From positions 62,001-126,000 of the forward strand of contig JALAHT010000002.1 in the NCBI GenBank assembly GCA_025384855.1: DNA of 64,000 bases. The letters are read 5' to 3'. A program made the translations under genes and the position numbers. The stretch is from Luteirhabdus salina (GTDB taxonomy: Bacteria; Bacteroidota; Bacteroidia; Flavobacteriales; Flavobacteriaceae). Below the pieces are notes generated by a model, which saw only the letters and a list, made by a program, of their open reading frames with translations, did no database searches and was not told the DNA's origin. Positions 44,006-53,387 of this stretch are shown one piece after another (position 1 is the first letter of the stretch; every line of letters begins with the position of its first letter).

Positions 44006-45226
44006 ATGAAATCGAGCAAGTTAACATTTACCAATAAAGACGGAAAAGAATTGGCCGCACGCCTAGATCTGCCGGCCGATCGCGATCCACATAATTTTGC
44101 GATTTTCGCGCATTGCTTCACCTGTACCAAAGATTTTTCAGCGGTTCGCAATATTTCAAGAGCGCTTGCTGCTGAAGGATTCGGCGTATTGCGTTTCGAT
44201 TTTACAGGATTGGGCGACAGCGATGGCGATTTTTCCGAGACGAACTTCTCGAGTAATATTGAAGATTTATATTGTGCTGCTCGGTTTTTAGGTGAAAAGT
44301 ACAAAGCTCCTTCCCTATTGGTAGGACATTCGTTGGGTGGTGCTGCGGTTATTTTTGCCGCAGCGGAAATAGATTCCATTCTAGCTGTAGCTACTATTGG
44401 TGCACCTAGTAATCCGACCCATGTTCAAAAACAACTGGGCGATCAATTGGAGAAAATTCACGCGGATGGTGAGGCGGAGGTCGAATTAGCAGGAAGACCC
44501 TTCACCTTTAAACGTCAATTTTTAGAGGATCTTGAAGAATTATCCTTGCCTGAAGTAGCGAAGAATCTACGAAAAGCATTGCTTATCATGCATTCGCCAC
44601 AAGATAATACAGTGTCGATCGATCATGCTGAAAAACTCTATCGCGCTGCTCACCACCCCAAAAGCTTCGTAACATTGGATGGCTCTGAACATTTATTAAT
44701 TGGAAAAGCCAATGCCGCCTACGTTGGAAAAGTGATAGCGGGATGGGCCACGCGCTATATTCCAGTACCATCACCAGAAAAAATAAAATCGAGTAACCAG
44801 GTAGTGGCTAGCTTAGACGATGATGATGGATTTACAACTGTATTAAAACTGGGCTCCCATTACATGAAAGCAGACGAACCCGAACGCGTGGGGGGAAATA
44901 ACTATGGTCCAACTCCCTACGAGCTTTTAGCCGGCAGTTTGTCGGCCTGTACTGCCATGACCCTTCAGATGTATGCAAAACGAAAAAAATGGAACTTAGA
45001 GAACGTCGAGGTACATACAAACTATTCTCGCGATTACGCCACAGATTGTGAGGATTGTGAAACTGATAAAGCTAAAATCGATACGTTTCGTAGGGAAATC
45101 AGTATGGAGGGTGATTTAGATGAAAAGCAAGTAGCGCGATTATTGGAAATAGCCGATCGTTGCCCCGTACATAAGAGCCTAAAAAGTGAGACTCAAATTA
45201 TAACAACGCTTCGTACTGAATCCTAG
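44006..45226 (+). CDS. bifunctional alpha/beta hydrolase / OsmC fusion
   Basis: The protein has 406 residues in two domains. Residues about 1-255 are an alpha/beta hydrolase with nucleophile elbow VGHSLGGAA near residue 111, an acid in HSPQDNTVS and a histidine in DGSEHLLIG. Residues about 270-406 are an OsmC domain with the two peroxidatic cysteines: LSACTAMTLQMYA and ADRCPVHKSL. OsmC proteins reduce organic hydroperoxides with thiols; the hydrolase may act on a linked acyl substrate. This fusion occurs in many bacteria. Its stop overlaps the holA stop by four bases. Confidence 0.92.
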   Translation: MKSSKLTFTNKDGKELAARLDLPADRDPHNFAIFAHCFTCTKDFSAVRNISRALAAEGFGVLRFDFTGLGDSDGDFSETNFSSNIEDLYCAARFLGEKYKAPSLLVGHSLGGAAVIFAAAEIDSILAVATIGAPSNPTHVQKQLGDQLEKIHADGEAEVELAGRPFTFKRQFLEDLEELSLPEVAKNLRKALLIMHSPQDNTVSIDHAEKLYRAAHHPKSFVTLDGSEHLLIGKANAAYVGKVIAGWATRYIPVPSPEKIKSSNQVVASLDDDDGFTTVLKLGSHYMKADEPERVGGNNYGPTPYELLAGSLSACTAMTLQMYAKRKKWNLENVEVHTNYSRDYATDCEDCETDKAKIDTFRREISMEGDLDEKQVARLLEIADRCPVHKSLKSETQIITTLRTES

Positions 45227-46227
45227 TTGAAAATTTTTACAAGTAGTTCTTTTAAAAGATCGCCTTCCGGAACATTAGCAGCCCCCACCCCTTTACTTTT
45301 AAGATCAGTTTCCCGAATTAGCCCTATAATGGCACTTACTTTTTTAATAGGGAAGTTTCGCGCTGCTATTTGATAATCCTTTATAAAGTATGGACTAACC
45401 CCAAGTGCTCTAGCAGCATTCGATTTGTCGGTCAATGTGTGATATTTCATCAACTTCGCAAAAAAACTATAGAGTAAGGCAATGGTCATTACTAAGGGAT
45501 GGTTTTTTTGATTCTGACCAAAATACTGGACAATACTAAAGGCTTTTTTTACATCCCGTTCCCCTATGGCATTCTGTAACTCGAAATTATTATAATCTTT
45601 ACTTATTCCGATGTTCTCTTCGATAACCTGTGGGGTTATTTGTTGACCGGGTTTTAGGATGAGCTGCAGCTTTTCGAGTTCATTATTCACCTTGGCGAGA
45701 TCATTTCCCAAAAACTCTGTTAGCATCTGCGCTGCTTTGTGGGTAATGGTATAGCCCCTTCCTGCCAAAACTTTTCGTATCCATTCCGGAACTTTGTTTT
45801 CATATAGCTTCTTGGTGTCCAAAACCACTCCAGTTTTAGCAATAGCTTTAGAAAGTTTTTTACGCTTATCCAGCTTTTTGTATTTATAACACACTACCAG
45901 GATTGTGGTGGACTGCGGATTATCCGCGTATGGCGTTAGGTTTTCTATGGTTCGGGAAAGATCTTGTGCTTCCTTTACTATAACCACCTGATATTCGGCC
46001 ATCATAGGGAAACGCTTGGCTTGACTTACGATATCCTCTACCGATATATCGCGACCATACAACACCATTTGGTTAAAACTCTTTTCTTCTTCTGAAAGAA
46101 CTGTGTCTTCGATGAAATCGGAAATGGTATCGATATAGTAGGGCTCTTCTCCCATTAAGAAGTAAATAGGCTTTACATTGCCTTTTTTGATATCCGAAAT
46201 TATGGTATTGACCTTATCGAGAGACAC
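45223..46227 (-). CDS. holA: DNA polymerase III delta subunit
   Basis: I start it at the GTG at 46227 (334 residues), not at the upstream ATG at 46410. The upstream codons have no family match and overlap the divergent HsdR_N gene, and 334 residues is the usual length. The sequence reads VNTIISDIKKGNVKPIYFLM with the nucleotide-site vestige MGEEPYYID, then VVIVKEAQDLSR, VLVVCYKYKKLDKRKKLSK, and the C-terminal domain with VSAIIGLIRETDLKSKGVG. Delta opens the sliding clamp in the clamp loader. Confidence in the gene is high, in the exact start moderate. Confidence 0.9.
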   Translation of the reverse strand: MSLDKVNTIISDIKKGNVKPIYFLMGEEPYYIDTISDFIEDTVLSEEEKSFNQMVLYGRDISVEDIVSQAKRFPMMAEYQVVIVKEAQDLSRTIENLTPYADNPQSTTILVVCYKYKKLDKRKKLSKAIAKTGVVLDTKKLYENKVPEWIRKVLAGRGYTITHKAAQMLTEFLGNDLAKVNNELEKLQLILKPGQQITPQVIEENIGISKDYNNFELQNAIGERDVKKAFSIVQYFGQNQKNHPLVMTIALLYSFFAKLMKYHTLTDKSNAARALGVSPYFIKDYQIAARNFPIKKVSAIIGLIRETDLKSKGVGAANVPEGDLLKELLVKIFN

Positions 46228-46275
46228 CGAATCGTAGGGGGTTTTAGTATTTTTGCTAAAAATTGGAATTCCTTC

Positions 46276-46722
46276 ATGCAAGAACTCAATTTTCCAGCGT
46301 ATTCGTTTCGCATCAAAAATACCAAAAACAAACCGTCCATTTTTGATGTCATCCGAAAAAAATTTATCATCCTTACCCCCGAGGAATGGGTTCGACAACA
46401 TGTACTTCATTATTTGCTGAATGAGTTAAAATATCCACGTTCGCTCATCAATGTAGAAAAGCAACTAAAACTCAACGACACCCTCAAACGCTATGATATC
46501 GTCGTTTTCAAACCAGATGGTAGTTTGTTTCTTCTTGTGGAATGTAAAGCCCCAGCGATATCCATCACCCAAAGCACTTTTGATCAGATAGCACGGTATA
46601 ACTTAAGTCTTCAGGCTTCTTATCTTATGGTTACTAATGGCTTGCATCACTATTATTGCACGCTGGATTATCAAAACGAATGCTATCATTTTCTTAGGAG
46701 CTTACCCTCGTATAGAGATTAA
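46276..46722 (+). CDS. HsdR_N-domain protein (type I restriction N-terminal fold)
   Basis: The product has 148 residues, a stand-alone HsdR N-terminal nuclease-like domain. The PD-(D/E)xK core is visible: RYDIVVFKPDGSLFLLVECK, with the aspartate in YDIVV, glutamate and lysine in VECKAP. No helicase or methylase gene is adjacent, so this is not a restriction system. Its pairing with divergent holA is one I recall from related genomes, so it may serve a DNA-linked housekeeping task. A strong terminator follows. Confidence 0.88.
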   Translation: MQELNFPAYSFRIKNTKNKPSIFDVIRKKFIILTPEEWVRQHVLHYLLNELKYPRSLINVEKQLKLNDTLKRYDIVVFKPDGSLFLLVECKAPAISITQSTFDQIARYNLSLQASYLMVTNGLHHYYCTLDYQNECYHFLRSLPSYRD

Positions 46723-46762
46723 AAAAGACCTATCTAGATGTAGCTCTAAAATAGGTCTTTTT
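46722..46762 (+). terminator. terminator of the HsdR_N gene
   Basis: AAAAAGACCTAT (46722-46733) pairs exactly with ATAGGTCTTTTT (46751-46762). Confidence 0.9.
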
Positions 46763-46865
46763 AAGTAGGATGGCATGTTTCTTTTTAGGGACACTGGCTA
46801 GTGTTTACTGTATGTTTCACACCTATTATCCTACGTTTCTAATAATTCAAAAATGATACCAAACT

Positions 46866-46897
46866 AAAAAAGCGCCCCTCGACAAGGGGCGCTTTTT
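46866..46897 (-). terminator. bidirectional terminator after the M36 protease
   Basis: AAAAAAGCGCCCC (46866-46878) pairs with GGGGCGCTTTTT (46886-46897). It lies 18 bases past the M36 stop on the minus strand and has T-runs on both strands. Confidence 0.9.
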
Positions 46898-46915
46898 AAT
46901 ATATAAAATGGCTAA

Positions 46916-49900
46916 TTATTTCTTGATGATCCGTTTCACCATTTGTCTATTTTCTGAAGAAATTTGAACAAAATACATACCATTCGCAAAGGCATCCATT
47001 GCTATGGTAGATTCTGTTGCCATCTCGCGTAAGTCGACAGTTTGAATAACACGACCTTTCACATCGATAACTGTTGCCTTCAACAACTTCTCGTTACTTC
47101 TGTTTAGAATCGTAAGCGTTCCTGAAGTAGGGTTCGGGTATAATTCGATTGCTTCTTCCATAGAAACATCGGCAATGTCCAATTCGTCCTGTACGGTAAT
47201 CACAAAGGTACAGGTGGCAACATTTCCTGCTTCATCGATAGCCGTTACCGTAATGGTATTTTCACCCAAAGGAAGTTCCGTTCCTGCAACTGGGTCCTGC
47301 GTTATCGTAGGCTCAGCAGTACAATTATCGGTAGCGGTAGCCTGAGTTGTGTAGTCTGTAAGCGTATATACTTCGCCACCATCAACAATAACGGTATCAT
47401 TATCAGGACATGTTAATTCAGGTAGCACTGTTTCAACAGTAACTGGAGTAGCTGTTCGAGACGCTAAACATCCTTGATATGCTGTAACATCGATATCATC
47501 GTTTGCCACGCCGAAATCGGATGGTAAACAAGTATTGCTCCAATCCGATGAAGTATCGGTATCGCCAACCCTTCTAAAAGAATTATCGCAGTTTGCCAAT
47601 AAGTTTGCGCCAGCACCCGTCCAATCTAAGTCGGCTGCCGTGATAGTAAACCCATTGACCGTGATATCCAATTGGTTGATTTCGGTTTCACTAAAATTCC
47701 AGAAAACGGAGTCAACCACATTCCCTTCTGTATCGATAACGATGATCCATCCGGTACCGTCGTTATCCCACCATAAGTTATCGCCCCAATAGCCTGCTCC
47801 GCCACTATCGTTATAGGTTACCACAGAATTTGCCTCCATAAATCCTAGTTCCTGTGTGGAGGAATTAACCGAGTTGATATTCGAATAAGGTTCATCACTC
47901 GCAATGACTGTATAACCACTATAATCTTTCGCCAATCCGACATTTTGAATTTCCAAACGGTCTGGTGTTTCTAGAGTAACTTCTGATATCACCAATTTAG
48001 AAAGCTCAACATCTGGATTTTCTTGGGCGTATACGGTTGTTGAAGCAGTCGGCGTAAACGTATAACTTTCACCTTCGGCTAGTAATGTACCACCGAATTC
48101 GGCATCGTACCATCCAATAATATTATTGGAATCTACGGGAGTAGCCGTTACCGTTACCTCATCTCCTGGACAGTAATCAGGTACCCCTACCGTAGCCGGA
48201 CTATCAGGTACGGCCAATACTTCAATAGAATCGGTATCTGAAGACGCAGTAGTACACAACGATTCTGGTACAGTATACGTGATATCTTGAACGCCAACGC
48301 CAGCTGCAGAAGGATCGAACGTATACGTTAATCCGTTACCGTCATCAGTTACTCCTGGACCGCTGTAAACACCTCCTATTGGTAGCCCACCGCCAAGTTC
48401 TGTTAAAACATCTGAGCTAGCACAAACATCTGCTGGTGCTGAAAACTCCGCTTCAGATGGGGGAAGATCGAAAGCTTCTGTACCATCGCTACGGCTAAAG
48501 GAAGAACCTTGATTAGCGCTGTAGCCTAATCCTCTTTTAGCAAAAGCTTCCCATAATAAACATTGATTTGCACCACCATACAGTACTTCGTCGGCTGCTA
48601 TAATGGCATCTCGTCCGTCGACAAATCCTGGACTACAAGGCTGTAGCTTCATTCCTTCCGTTACGATGGCCATGGCCATAATATTTCCAGCATCCTGATT
48701 AACATCGCCGGTGAAATTGTAAATATCCTCATCGAATCCGTGTTCATCGATAAGTGCCCATGTAACTTCCCAAAGCATAGATGCCCAAACAGAGCCTACT
48801 CCGTGCGGAACGGAGGCCGATTGGATAAAGTCATATGTTTGTGGGTTTACACCCATATCGGTAGTGTAGGGAAAATCGCGGATTCCATTTCCTCCTGGCC
48901 CTTGGTCGAAAAGATAGGTACCTACGGGTCTTGCATCTGTTCCTGTATCTCCAGGTTGAATGGTCATCATGGTACCATACCAATCGCTCCATCCCTCACC
49001 CATTTGCTCGGTATTCTGAAGACAACCCGCTTCTAACGCACCGCCTGTCAAACGATTCGAAATTCCATGTCCATACTCGTGTACTATAACGAGGTTATCG
49101 AAATCGCCGTCCTTGTCGCTACAAGTATACATCTGCATTTGCGGATTACTACCATCGGGTGGTGTACCAAAGTTTGCATTACAGGTGCCTGAGGCATCCT
49201 GGGCTTCAGCATTTACCGAGTCGGAAGCGTTTCCACCATTGCCATAATTGTTTTCCTGAAAATTTCCAGAAGCTTCATCAAAACCATATTGGTGCATCAC
49301 ATCATGGATGATGTTGTTCCAATAAAAAAGGTTTGTGATCGCAGCATCTTCATATTGATTGGAAAAAGAATAATTTTGGTCGAATGGATAGCCTGTAAAA
49401 TCCAAGTTAGAGCCTCCATCAGGTTGGTAGCCCGGATTGTCGCCATCTTCATACGCATTAACATTGTTTCCACGCGTAGTGGTGAATTCGGCACCAGCGC
49501 TTCCATTTGTATCGTGCCATCCAAAGGGTGACGAAGAAACATCGGCAGGAAGCGTTTCAATAGTTCTAGTTGTAAAGTAAGGGCTTTCAAAAGGAATAGC
49601 GATAACCTCATAACATTCCGTGCAACCAGAAGTTTCTACTAGTTCCTCATAATTTGGGATGTCGAAAAGATTTTTATTGTAATCTAGTTTTTCTTCAGAA
49701 ACATGATCATGATCGAACGAACAGCTAACAATCCAATTCGCTTGATCTATTATGATTCCTGAAGTGGCGTCCACTCGTACATTCCACCAATCGTGTTGAT
49801 CGGTAGCTTGGATTGAAATATCCCAGCTAAGCACTAATTCTTCGTTAGCGTTTCTCTGATAAACCAGTTTCGCTGGAATAGCACTTAGGGAAATACCTCC

Positions 49901-50347
49901 GTCTGAAAGCACTACATTACCTTCGTTAGTGCGTTCGAGTACTGTGAAGTCTTCTGAAATATTATATCCTAGCTGTGCAGCCGCAGATTGAGCCGCTTGT
50001 GCAGCAGTTAGGGATGCGGCATTTGTTGTTACGCGTTGATTTGAATTTTTAATAAATTTATTAGAAGCAGAAATTGTTCTGCCATCGGCGGTAGCATGAA
50101 TACTTGATTCAGTTCCTACAACGGGTATACCATTGATTGCTTGCTTGAAGTAGGTATGTTCTATACCACTAGCTGAGCTGATATGGCTACTGGTAATTTG
50201 GTATTCCAAATCTGAACGATTCAATTCGTTGTTTTCCAATAGCGCGTCAAATTGAGCTGTAAGAGCCTTTCGATTATCCTGGGCTTTCAGTGATATACTG
50301 CTAATGAGCAGCAATCCTGTCAGGATCCATAGCGTATTTTTTTTCAT
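46916..50347 (-). CDS. secreted M36 (fungalysin) metalloprotease with T9SS C-terminal signal
   Basis: The protein has 1143 residues with a signal peptide (MKKNTLWILTGLLLISSISLKAQ). An FTP-type propeptide (ISSASGIEHTYFKQAINGIPVVG) precedes the M36 catalytic domain, with the zinc motif HEYGHGISNR near residue 423 and a glutamate in TEQMGEGWSDWY. Beyond residue about 640 come PKD/Ig-like domains, a lamin-tail-like stretch and an HYR domain (TVTAIDEAGNVATCTFVITV). The last 75 residues (IELYPNPTSGTLTI to MVKRIIKK) are a T9SS type A sorting signal, so the enzyme is exported by the gliding-associated type IX system. It degrades extracellular protein. Confidence 0.95.
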   Translation of the reverse strand: MKKNTLWILTGLLLISSISLKAQDNRKALTAQFDALLENNELNRSDLEYQITSSHISSASGIEHTYFKQAINGIPVVGTESSIHATADGRTISASNKFIKNSNQRVTTNAASLTAAQAAQSAAAQLGYNISEDFTVLERTNEGNVVLSDGGISLSAIPAKLVYQRNANEELVLSWDISIQATDQHDWWNVRVDATSGIIIDQANWIVSCSFDHDHVSEEKLDYNKNLFDIPNYEELVETSGCTECYEVIAIPFESPYFTTRTIETLPADVSSSPFGWHDTNGSAGAEFTTTRGNNVNAYEDGDNPGYQPDGGSNLDFTGYPFDQNYSFSNQYEDAAITNLFYWNNIIHDVMHQYGFDEASGNFQENNYGNGGNASDSVNAEAQDASGTCNANFGTPPDGSNPQMQMYTCSDKDGDFDNLVIVHEYGHGISNRLTGGALEAGCLQNTEQMGEGWSDWYGTMMTIQPGDTGTDARPVGTYLFDQGPGGNGIRDFPYTTDMGVNPQTYDFIQSASVPHGVGSVWASMLWEVTWALIDEHGFDEDIYNFTGDVNQDAGNIMAMAIVTEGMKLQPCSPGFVDGRDAIIAADEVLYGGANQCLLWEAFAKRGLGYSANQGSSFSRSDGTEAFDLPPSEAEFSAPADVCASSDVLTELGGGLPIGGVYSGPGVTDDGNGLTYTFDPSAAGVGVQDITYTVPESLCTTASSDTDSIEVLAVPDSPATVGVPDYCPGDEVTVTATPVDSNNIIGWYDAEFGGTLLAEGESYTFTPTASTTVYAQENPDVELSKLVISEVTLETPDRLEIQNVGLAKDYSGYTVIASDEPYSNINSVNSSTQELGFMEANSVVTYNDSGGAGYWGDNLWWDNDGTGWIIVIDTEGNVVDSVFWNFSETEINQLDITVNGFTITAADLDWTGAGANLLANCDNSFRRVGDTDTSSDWSNTCLPSDFGVANDDIDVTAYQGCLASRTATPVTVETVLPELTCPDNDTVIVDGGEVYTLTDYTTQATATDNCTAEPTITQDPVAGTELPLGENTITVTAIDEAGNVATCTFVITVQDELDIADVSMEEAIELYPNPTSGTLTILNRSNEKLLKATVIDVKGRVIQTVDLREMATESTIAMDAFANGMYFVQISSENRQMVKRIIKK

Positions 50348-50376
50348 AAATTAAGTTTGGATTAACAGAAACTTCA

Positions 50377-50407
50377 CAAATCTACCAAATTTCAGCAGGT
50401 AATCAAA
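50377..50407 (-). promoter_or_regulatory. promoter of the M36 protease gene
   Basis: On the minus strand TTTG (50407 to 50404), a 19-base spacer and TAGATTTG (50384 to 50377) match the Bacteroidota consensus exactly. The start codon lies 29 bases from the -7 element. Confidence 0.88.
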
Positions 50408-50566
50408 CATCTTCAGATAAATACCTTCTTTTGTAAGAATATTTCATATTTAAACAAGAATATTGCATTTTTAAAAATATTGTTGGGAAAAATTTAGTGT
50501 TCTCATTTTTTCCAAGCCCGTTGAAACTATCTATATTTACCCAATTTGCAATTTAGTATATCAGGT

Positions 50567-51100
50567 ATGACGCAACCTAACGAACTCATTCAACAATTTC
50601 AGGCAGGGGACCAGAAAAGCTTTTCAAGATTATACACCATGTATTCCGAAGCCCTGTTTGGAATCATTTATAGTGTGGTGCATGAAGAAACCACTTCAGA
50701 GGAAGTACTTCAGGACACCTTTATCAAAATCTGGGATAATCGTGAAAGCTACGATATCGACAAGGGAAGGTTTTTCACTTGGATGTTGAATATAGCACGC
50801 AACACGGCCATCGATAAGACCCGTTCCAAGGATTATAAAAACAGTAGAAAAAACCTACATCCCGAAAACTTCGTAGATATTTTTGAAACTACAGATTCCC
50901 TGAACAGAAAGACAAACACCATAGGCATAAAAAAGTTTATCGATGTCTTAAAGCCGGTGTGTAAGAAGTTGATTGACCTACTAATTTTTAAAGGATTTAC
51001 GCATAAGGATGCCGCGAAGGAAATGGATATTCCATTGGGCACCCTTAAAACAAAAAATAGAGCCTGTTTAAAGGAATTGAGAACTGTTGTGTTACGATAA
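50567..51100 (+). CDS. ECF-type RNA polymerase sigma factor
   Basis: I take the ATG at 50567 (177 residues) because it opens with TQPNELIQQFQAGDQKSF, the usual start of region 2, with AGG just before; a TTG seven codons earlier is less likely. Region 2 shows LYTMYSEALFGIIYSVV and the -10 element-binding stretch FFTWMLNIARNTAIDKTR; region 4 has LLIFKGFTHKDAAKEMDIP followed by LGTLKTKNRACLKELR. The anti-sigma gene follows three bases later. The pair lies next to a TPR-DUF4331 group on the opposite strand, which could be part of its regulon. Confidence 0.92.
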   Translation: MTQPNELIQQFQAGDQKSFSRLYTMYSEALFGIIYSVVHEETTSEEVLQDTFIKIWDNRESYDIDKGRFFTWMLNIARNTAIDKTRSKDYKNSRKNLHPENFVDIFETTDSLNRKTNTIGIKKFIDVLKPVCKKLIDLLIFKGFTHKDAAKEMDIPLGTLKTKNRACLKELRTVVLR

Positions 51101-51103
51101 ATT

Positions 51104-51895
51104 ATGACTGCTGAAGAATTAAGAGAATCAGGATTATTAGAGCTATATGTTAGTGGCTCCTTAAGCGCCGAAGAAAAGCGAGAGGTGGAGGAACATCTAC
51201 GCGAGCATCCCGAGCTTATTCGGGAGGTGGAGGAAATTGAAACTTCCATTATCTCACTTGCTGAAAGCCTGTCACCCGCATTGCCTGCATTGATATGGTC
51301 TTCTATTGTTGAACATATTGGAGGTATTAGAACACTTCCGAAAGAAGATACCAGTACCAACTGGGGTGCCATTACGGGATGGGCAGCTGCCATTTTATGT
51401 ATCGCAGGAATTTTCTGGATGTTGAACAAGAACAATTCCTTACGCGATTCGCTGCAAAAATCTGTTACGGAAACGACCGTTCTACAAGAAGAAAAAGATG
51501 CTATTCAATCTGATCTTGTTGAGGCAGAAGAAGTGCTATCGATTATTCGATCGAAAGATTTCCGTGAAGTTACGCTACCCGGTAACCAAGCCGTTGCTCC
51601 CAGTGCCTACGCAAAGGTATATTTTAACAAAAAAGACAAAAAGGCTTATATAGATGCCACCGGATTGCCGACGCCACCCAAAGGCAAGGTTTATCAGGTT
51701 TGGTCGCTTACCATGGAGCCGCTTACGCCAATCAGCATGGGATTATTGGACAACTTAGAAACCTCCCCTCAGAAGCTATACGAGTTTGAAGAACTTCCAG
51801 AAACGGAAGCCTTCGGAATTACGCTTGAACCAGAAGGTGGTAGCGAGACGCCTACACTTGAACAACTATATACGTTAGGCCAAGTACAGCCATAA
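51104..51895 (+). CDS. anti-sigma factor (RskA-type)
   Basis: The product has 263 residues. An N-terminal helical zinc-finger-like region without the cysteine motif (LELYVSGSLSAEEKREVEEH) binds the sigma factor. One membrane span follows (GWAAAILCIAGIFWML near residue 95), then a coiled-coil segment and a C-terminal RskA domain (KVYFNKKDKKAYIDATGLP, then KGKVYQVWSL) in the periplasm. It would hold the ECF sigma at the membrane until a signal triggers release. The overlap of functions with the preceding gene is typical of sigma/anti-sigma pairs. Confidence 0.88.
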   Translation: MTAEELRESGLLELYVSGSLSAEEKREVEEHLREHPELIREVEEIETSIISLAESLSPALPALIWSSIVEHIGGIRTLPKEDTSTNWGAITGWAAAILCIAGIFWMLNKNNSLRDSLQKSVTETTVLQEEKDAIQSDLVEAEEVLSIIRSKDFREVTLPGNQAVAPSAYAKVYFNKKDKKAYIDATGLPTPPKGKVYQVWSLTMEPLTPISMGLLDNLETSPQKLYEFEELPETEAFGITLEPEGGSETPTLEQLYTLGQVQP

Positions 51896-51896
51896 A

Positions 51897-51924
51897 AAAA
51901 CATCCCCCAAATCTGGGGGATGTT
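51897..51924. terminator. terminator after the anti-sigma gene
   Basis: CATCCCCCA (51901-51909), AATC, TGGGGGATG (51914-51922) form a nine-base perfect stem. Its T-run is better on the minus strand (seven A before it on the plus strand), so it may serve both sides, including the TPR gene ending at 52027. Confidence 0.75.
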
Positions 51925-52026
51925 CAACTAACAAAAAAACCCTGAAAAAACCGGTTTAATTAGAATTATGAAATGACCAACATTTCAAGATTCTACTATA
52001 TGTACGAAGGAAAATTCCCTCTGGTT

Positions 52027-53313
52027 TTATAAATCCCTAATTTTTTTTGAAACTACTGGACCTACTTCAAAACGTGCTCCTAATAACTCCTCTTTCAATG
52101 GGGCTACCTTTTCTGTCATTCCATTCGCTTTGTATACCTGAGCACTTGTAAAAAGCGCTGTTGGTTCAAAAGTCTTGCCTTCAACATGCTCTTGTATTAT
52201 AGCCAATGCCTTATCCTGGTTGCCGTTGGCAAGATGCGCTAACGCCAATAGGTGATACGTTTCTGGGGTCGCCCGATGGCTCACTTCTTCTCTAGCCAGC
52301 GATAAAGCCTGTACCGGATCGGTAGCTACTAACTGTTCAATTAAGTACGTATTGTACATATCGCCATATCCCTCTTCCGTTGCCATTTCAAAAAATTTGT
52401 TTTGACATTGTAACGCTTCGCTGGGTGCATTTTCAAATTCTGCCATCTCCGCTTTCAACAACCAATAGTCTGGAGATTTCCTCGTTTCCATAACTGAATC
52501 TAAAATTCTATTGGCTTCCTCTAGGTTTTCTTCATAGGAATACGCAATCCAAGCAATGCTTTTCTTGGCATAAGCGTTATCTGGCTCAAGTTCGAGTGTT
52601 TTTAAATATAAATCGTAGGCTTCCTCTATCCTACCAGCATGTCCGTAGAAATCGGCAAGATTGGTGTAACTCCAGACTATTAGTGGCTTTCTGTTTGAAG
52701 CTTTCGCAATATCCTTCGCTTGCTCCATATACTTTATAGCCGAATCGAGGTCGCCTTTATAATCACTCCATTTTGCCAGTCGGATCAAATAATTGAAATC
52801 GCTCATATCCTTAATGGAGCCTAAATATTTATTGGCTTTACTGTAATTGCCCAATTCCATATGAACATCGTAGAGCATCATTTCCGTAGCCTTCTTATTA
52901 TCGGGATAGGAATACGCACTATCCAACATTGTTTTCGCTTCTTTAAAACGGTGCTGTGAGATATAATTTTTTGCTATCGAGCGAAAATACCCATCGCGAC
53001 CACGTCCAGCATTTGCTAATGCCTCCTTCAAAAGTTTTTCTGAAGTTTGAAGCGCCTTTACATCACCAGTTGCCTGAAAATATTCTTCATACTCGCCAGC
53101 AAGTTTACTTAAGGCTACGATTTGTGTTGAATCCTTTTCGAGCCTATCTGACCAAAACTTCTGGTTTTGTTCGATGCGATTTTTGGTTGGAGTGTTGGTA
53201 GCAAGGTATGCTTCATAATCACTAGTAGCCGTTACCTGATATGTTTGCTTTGTGTCGCTACATGAGCTTAGCAGTGCAGTAATAAAAAAGGTGAGATATA
53301 ATTTCTTCATCAT
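52027..53313 (-). CDS. TPR lipoprotein linked to DUF4331 genes
   Basis: The protein has 428 residues. A lipoprotein signal (MKKLYLTFFITALLSSC) is followed by eight or more TPR helical pairs across residues 60-410, for example VIWSYTNLADFYGHAGRIEEAYDLYLKTLELEPDNAYAKKS (split over two helices) and YHLLALAHLANGNQDKALA. It probably scaffolds other envelope proteins. It is the third gene of a minus-strand group after two DUF4331 genes, but a terminator-like hairpin lies only 14 bases before its start, so its expression may be separately controlled. The first two codons are both ATG. Confidence 0.83.
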   Translation of the reverse strand: MMKKLYLTFFITALLSSCSDTKQTYQVTATSDYEAYLATNTPTKNRIEQNQKFWSDRLEKDSTQIVALSKLAGEYEEYFQATGDVKALQTSEKLLKEALANAGRGRDGYFRSIAKNYISQHRFKEAKTMLDSAYSYPDNKKATEMMLYDVHMELGNYSKANKYLGSIKDMSDFNYLIRLAKWSDYKGDLDSAIKYMEQAKDIAKASNRKPLIVWSYTNLADFYGHAGRIEEAYDLYLKTLELEPDNAYAKKSIAWIAYSYEENLEEANRILDSVMETRKSPDYWLLKAEMAEFENAPSEALQCQNKFFEMATEEGYGDMYNTYLIEQLVATDPVQALSLAREEVSHRATPETYHLLALAHLANGNQDKALAIIQEHVEGKTFEPTALFTSAQVYKANGMTEKVAPLKEELLGARFEVGPVVSKKIRDL

Positions 53314-53327
53314 ATTAGATTTTAAAC

Positions 53328-53360
53328 AAAAAAGAGAACTTATAATAAAGTTCTCTTTTT
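53328..53360 (-). terminator. hairpin between the DUF4331 genes and the TPR gene
   Basis: On the minus strand the sequence AAAAAGAGAACTT pairs exactly with AAGTTCTCTTTTTT over 13 bases, ending in T. It lies 28 bases after the DUF4331 stop and 14 bases before the TPR start codon, so it could end the first transcript or attenuate the second gene. Confidence 0.85.
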
Positions 53361-53387
53361 ATAATTTTTTAAACACATAATGTGTCT

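Noticed and set aside
46228-46410. upstream extension of holA to an ATG
   Set aside because: The extra 61 codons do not match the family and overlap the divergent HsdR_N gene, whose own start is clear.
46276-46722. type I restriction system
   Set aside because: Only the HsdR N-terminal fold is present; there is no helicase part, HsdM or HsdS in the window.
50833-51435. 200-codon open frame on the minus strand
   Set aside because: It lies fully opposite the ECF sigma and anti-sigma genes, which have clear family matches; the peptide has no recognisable feature.
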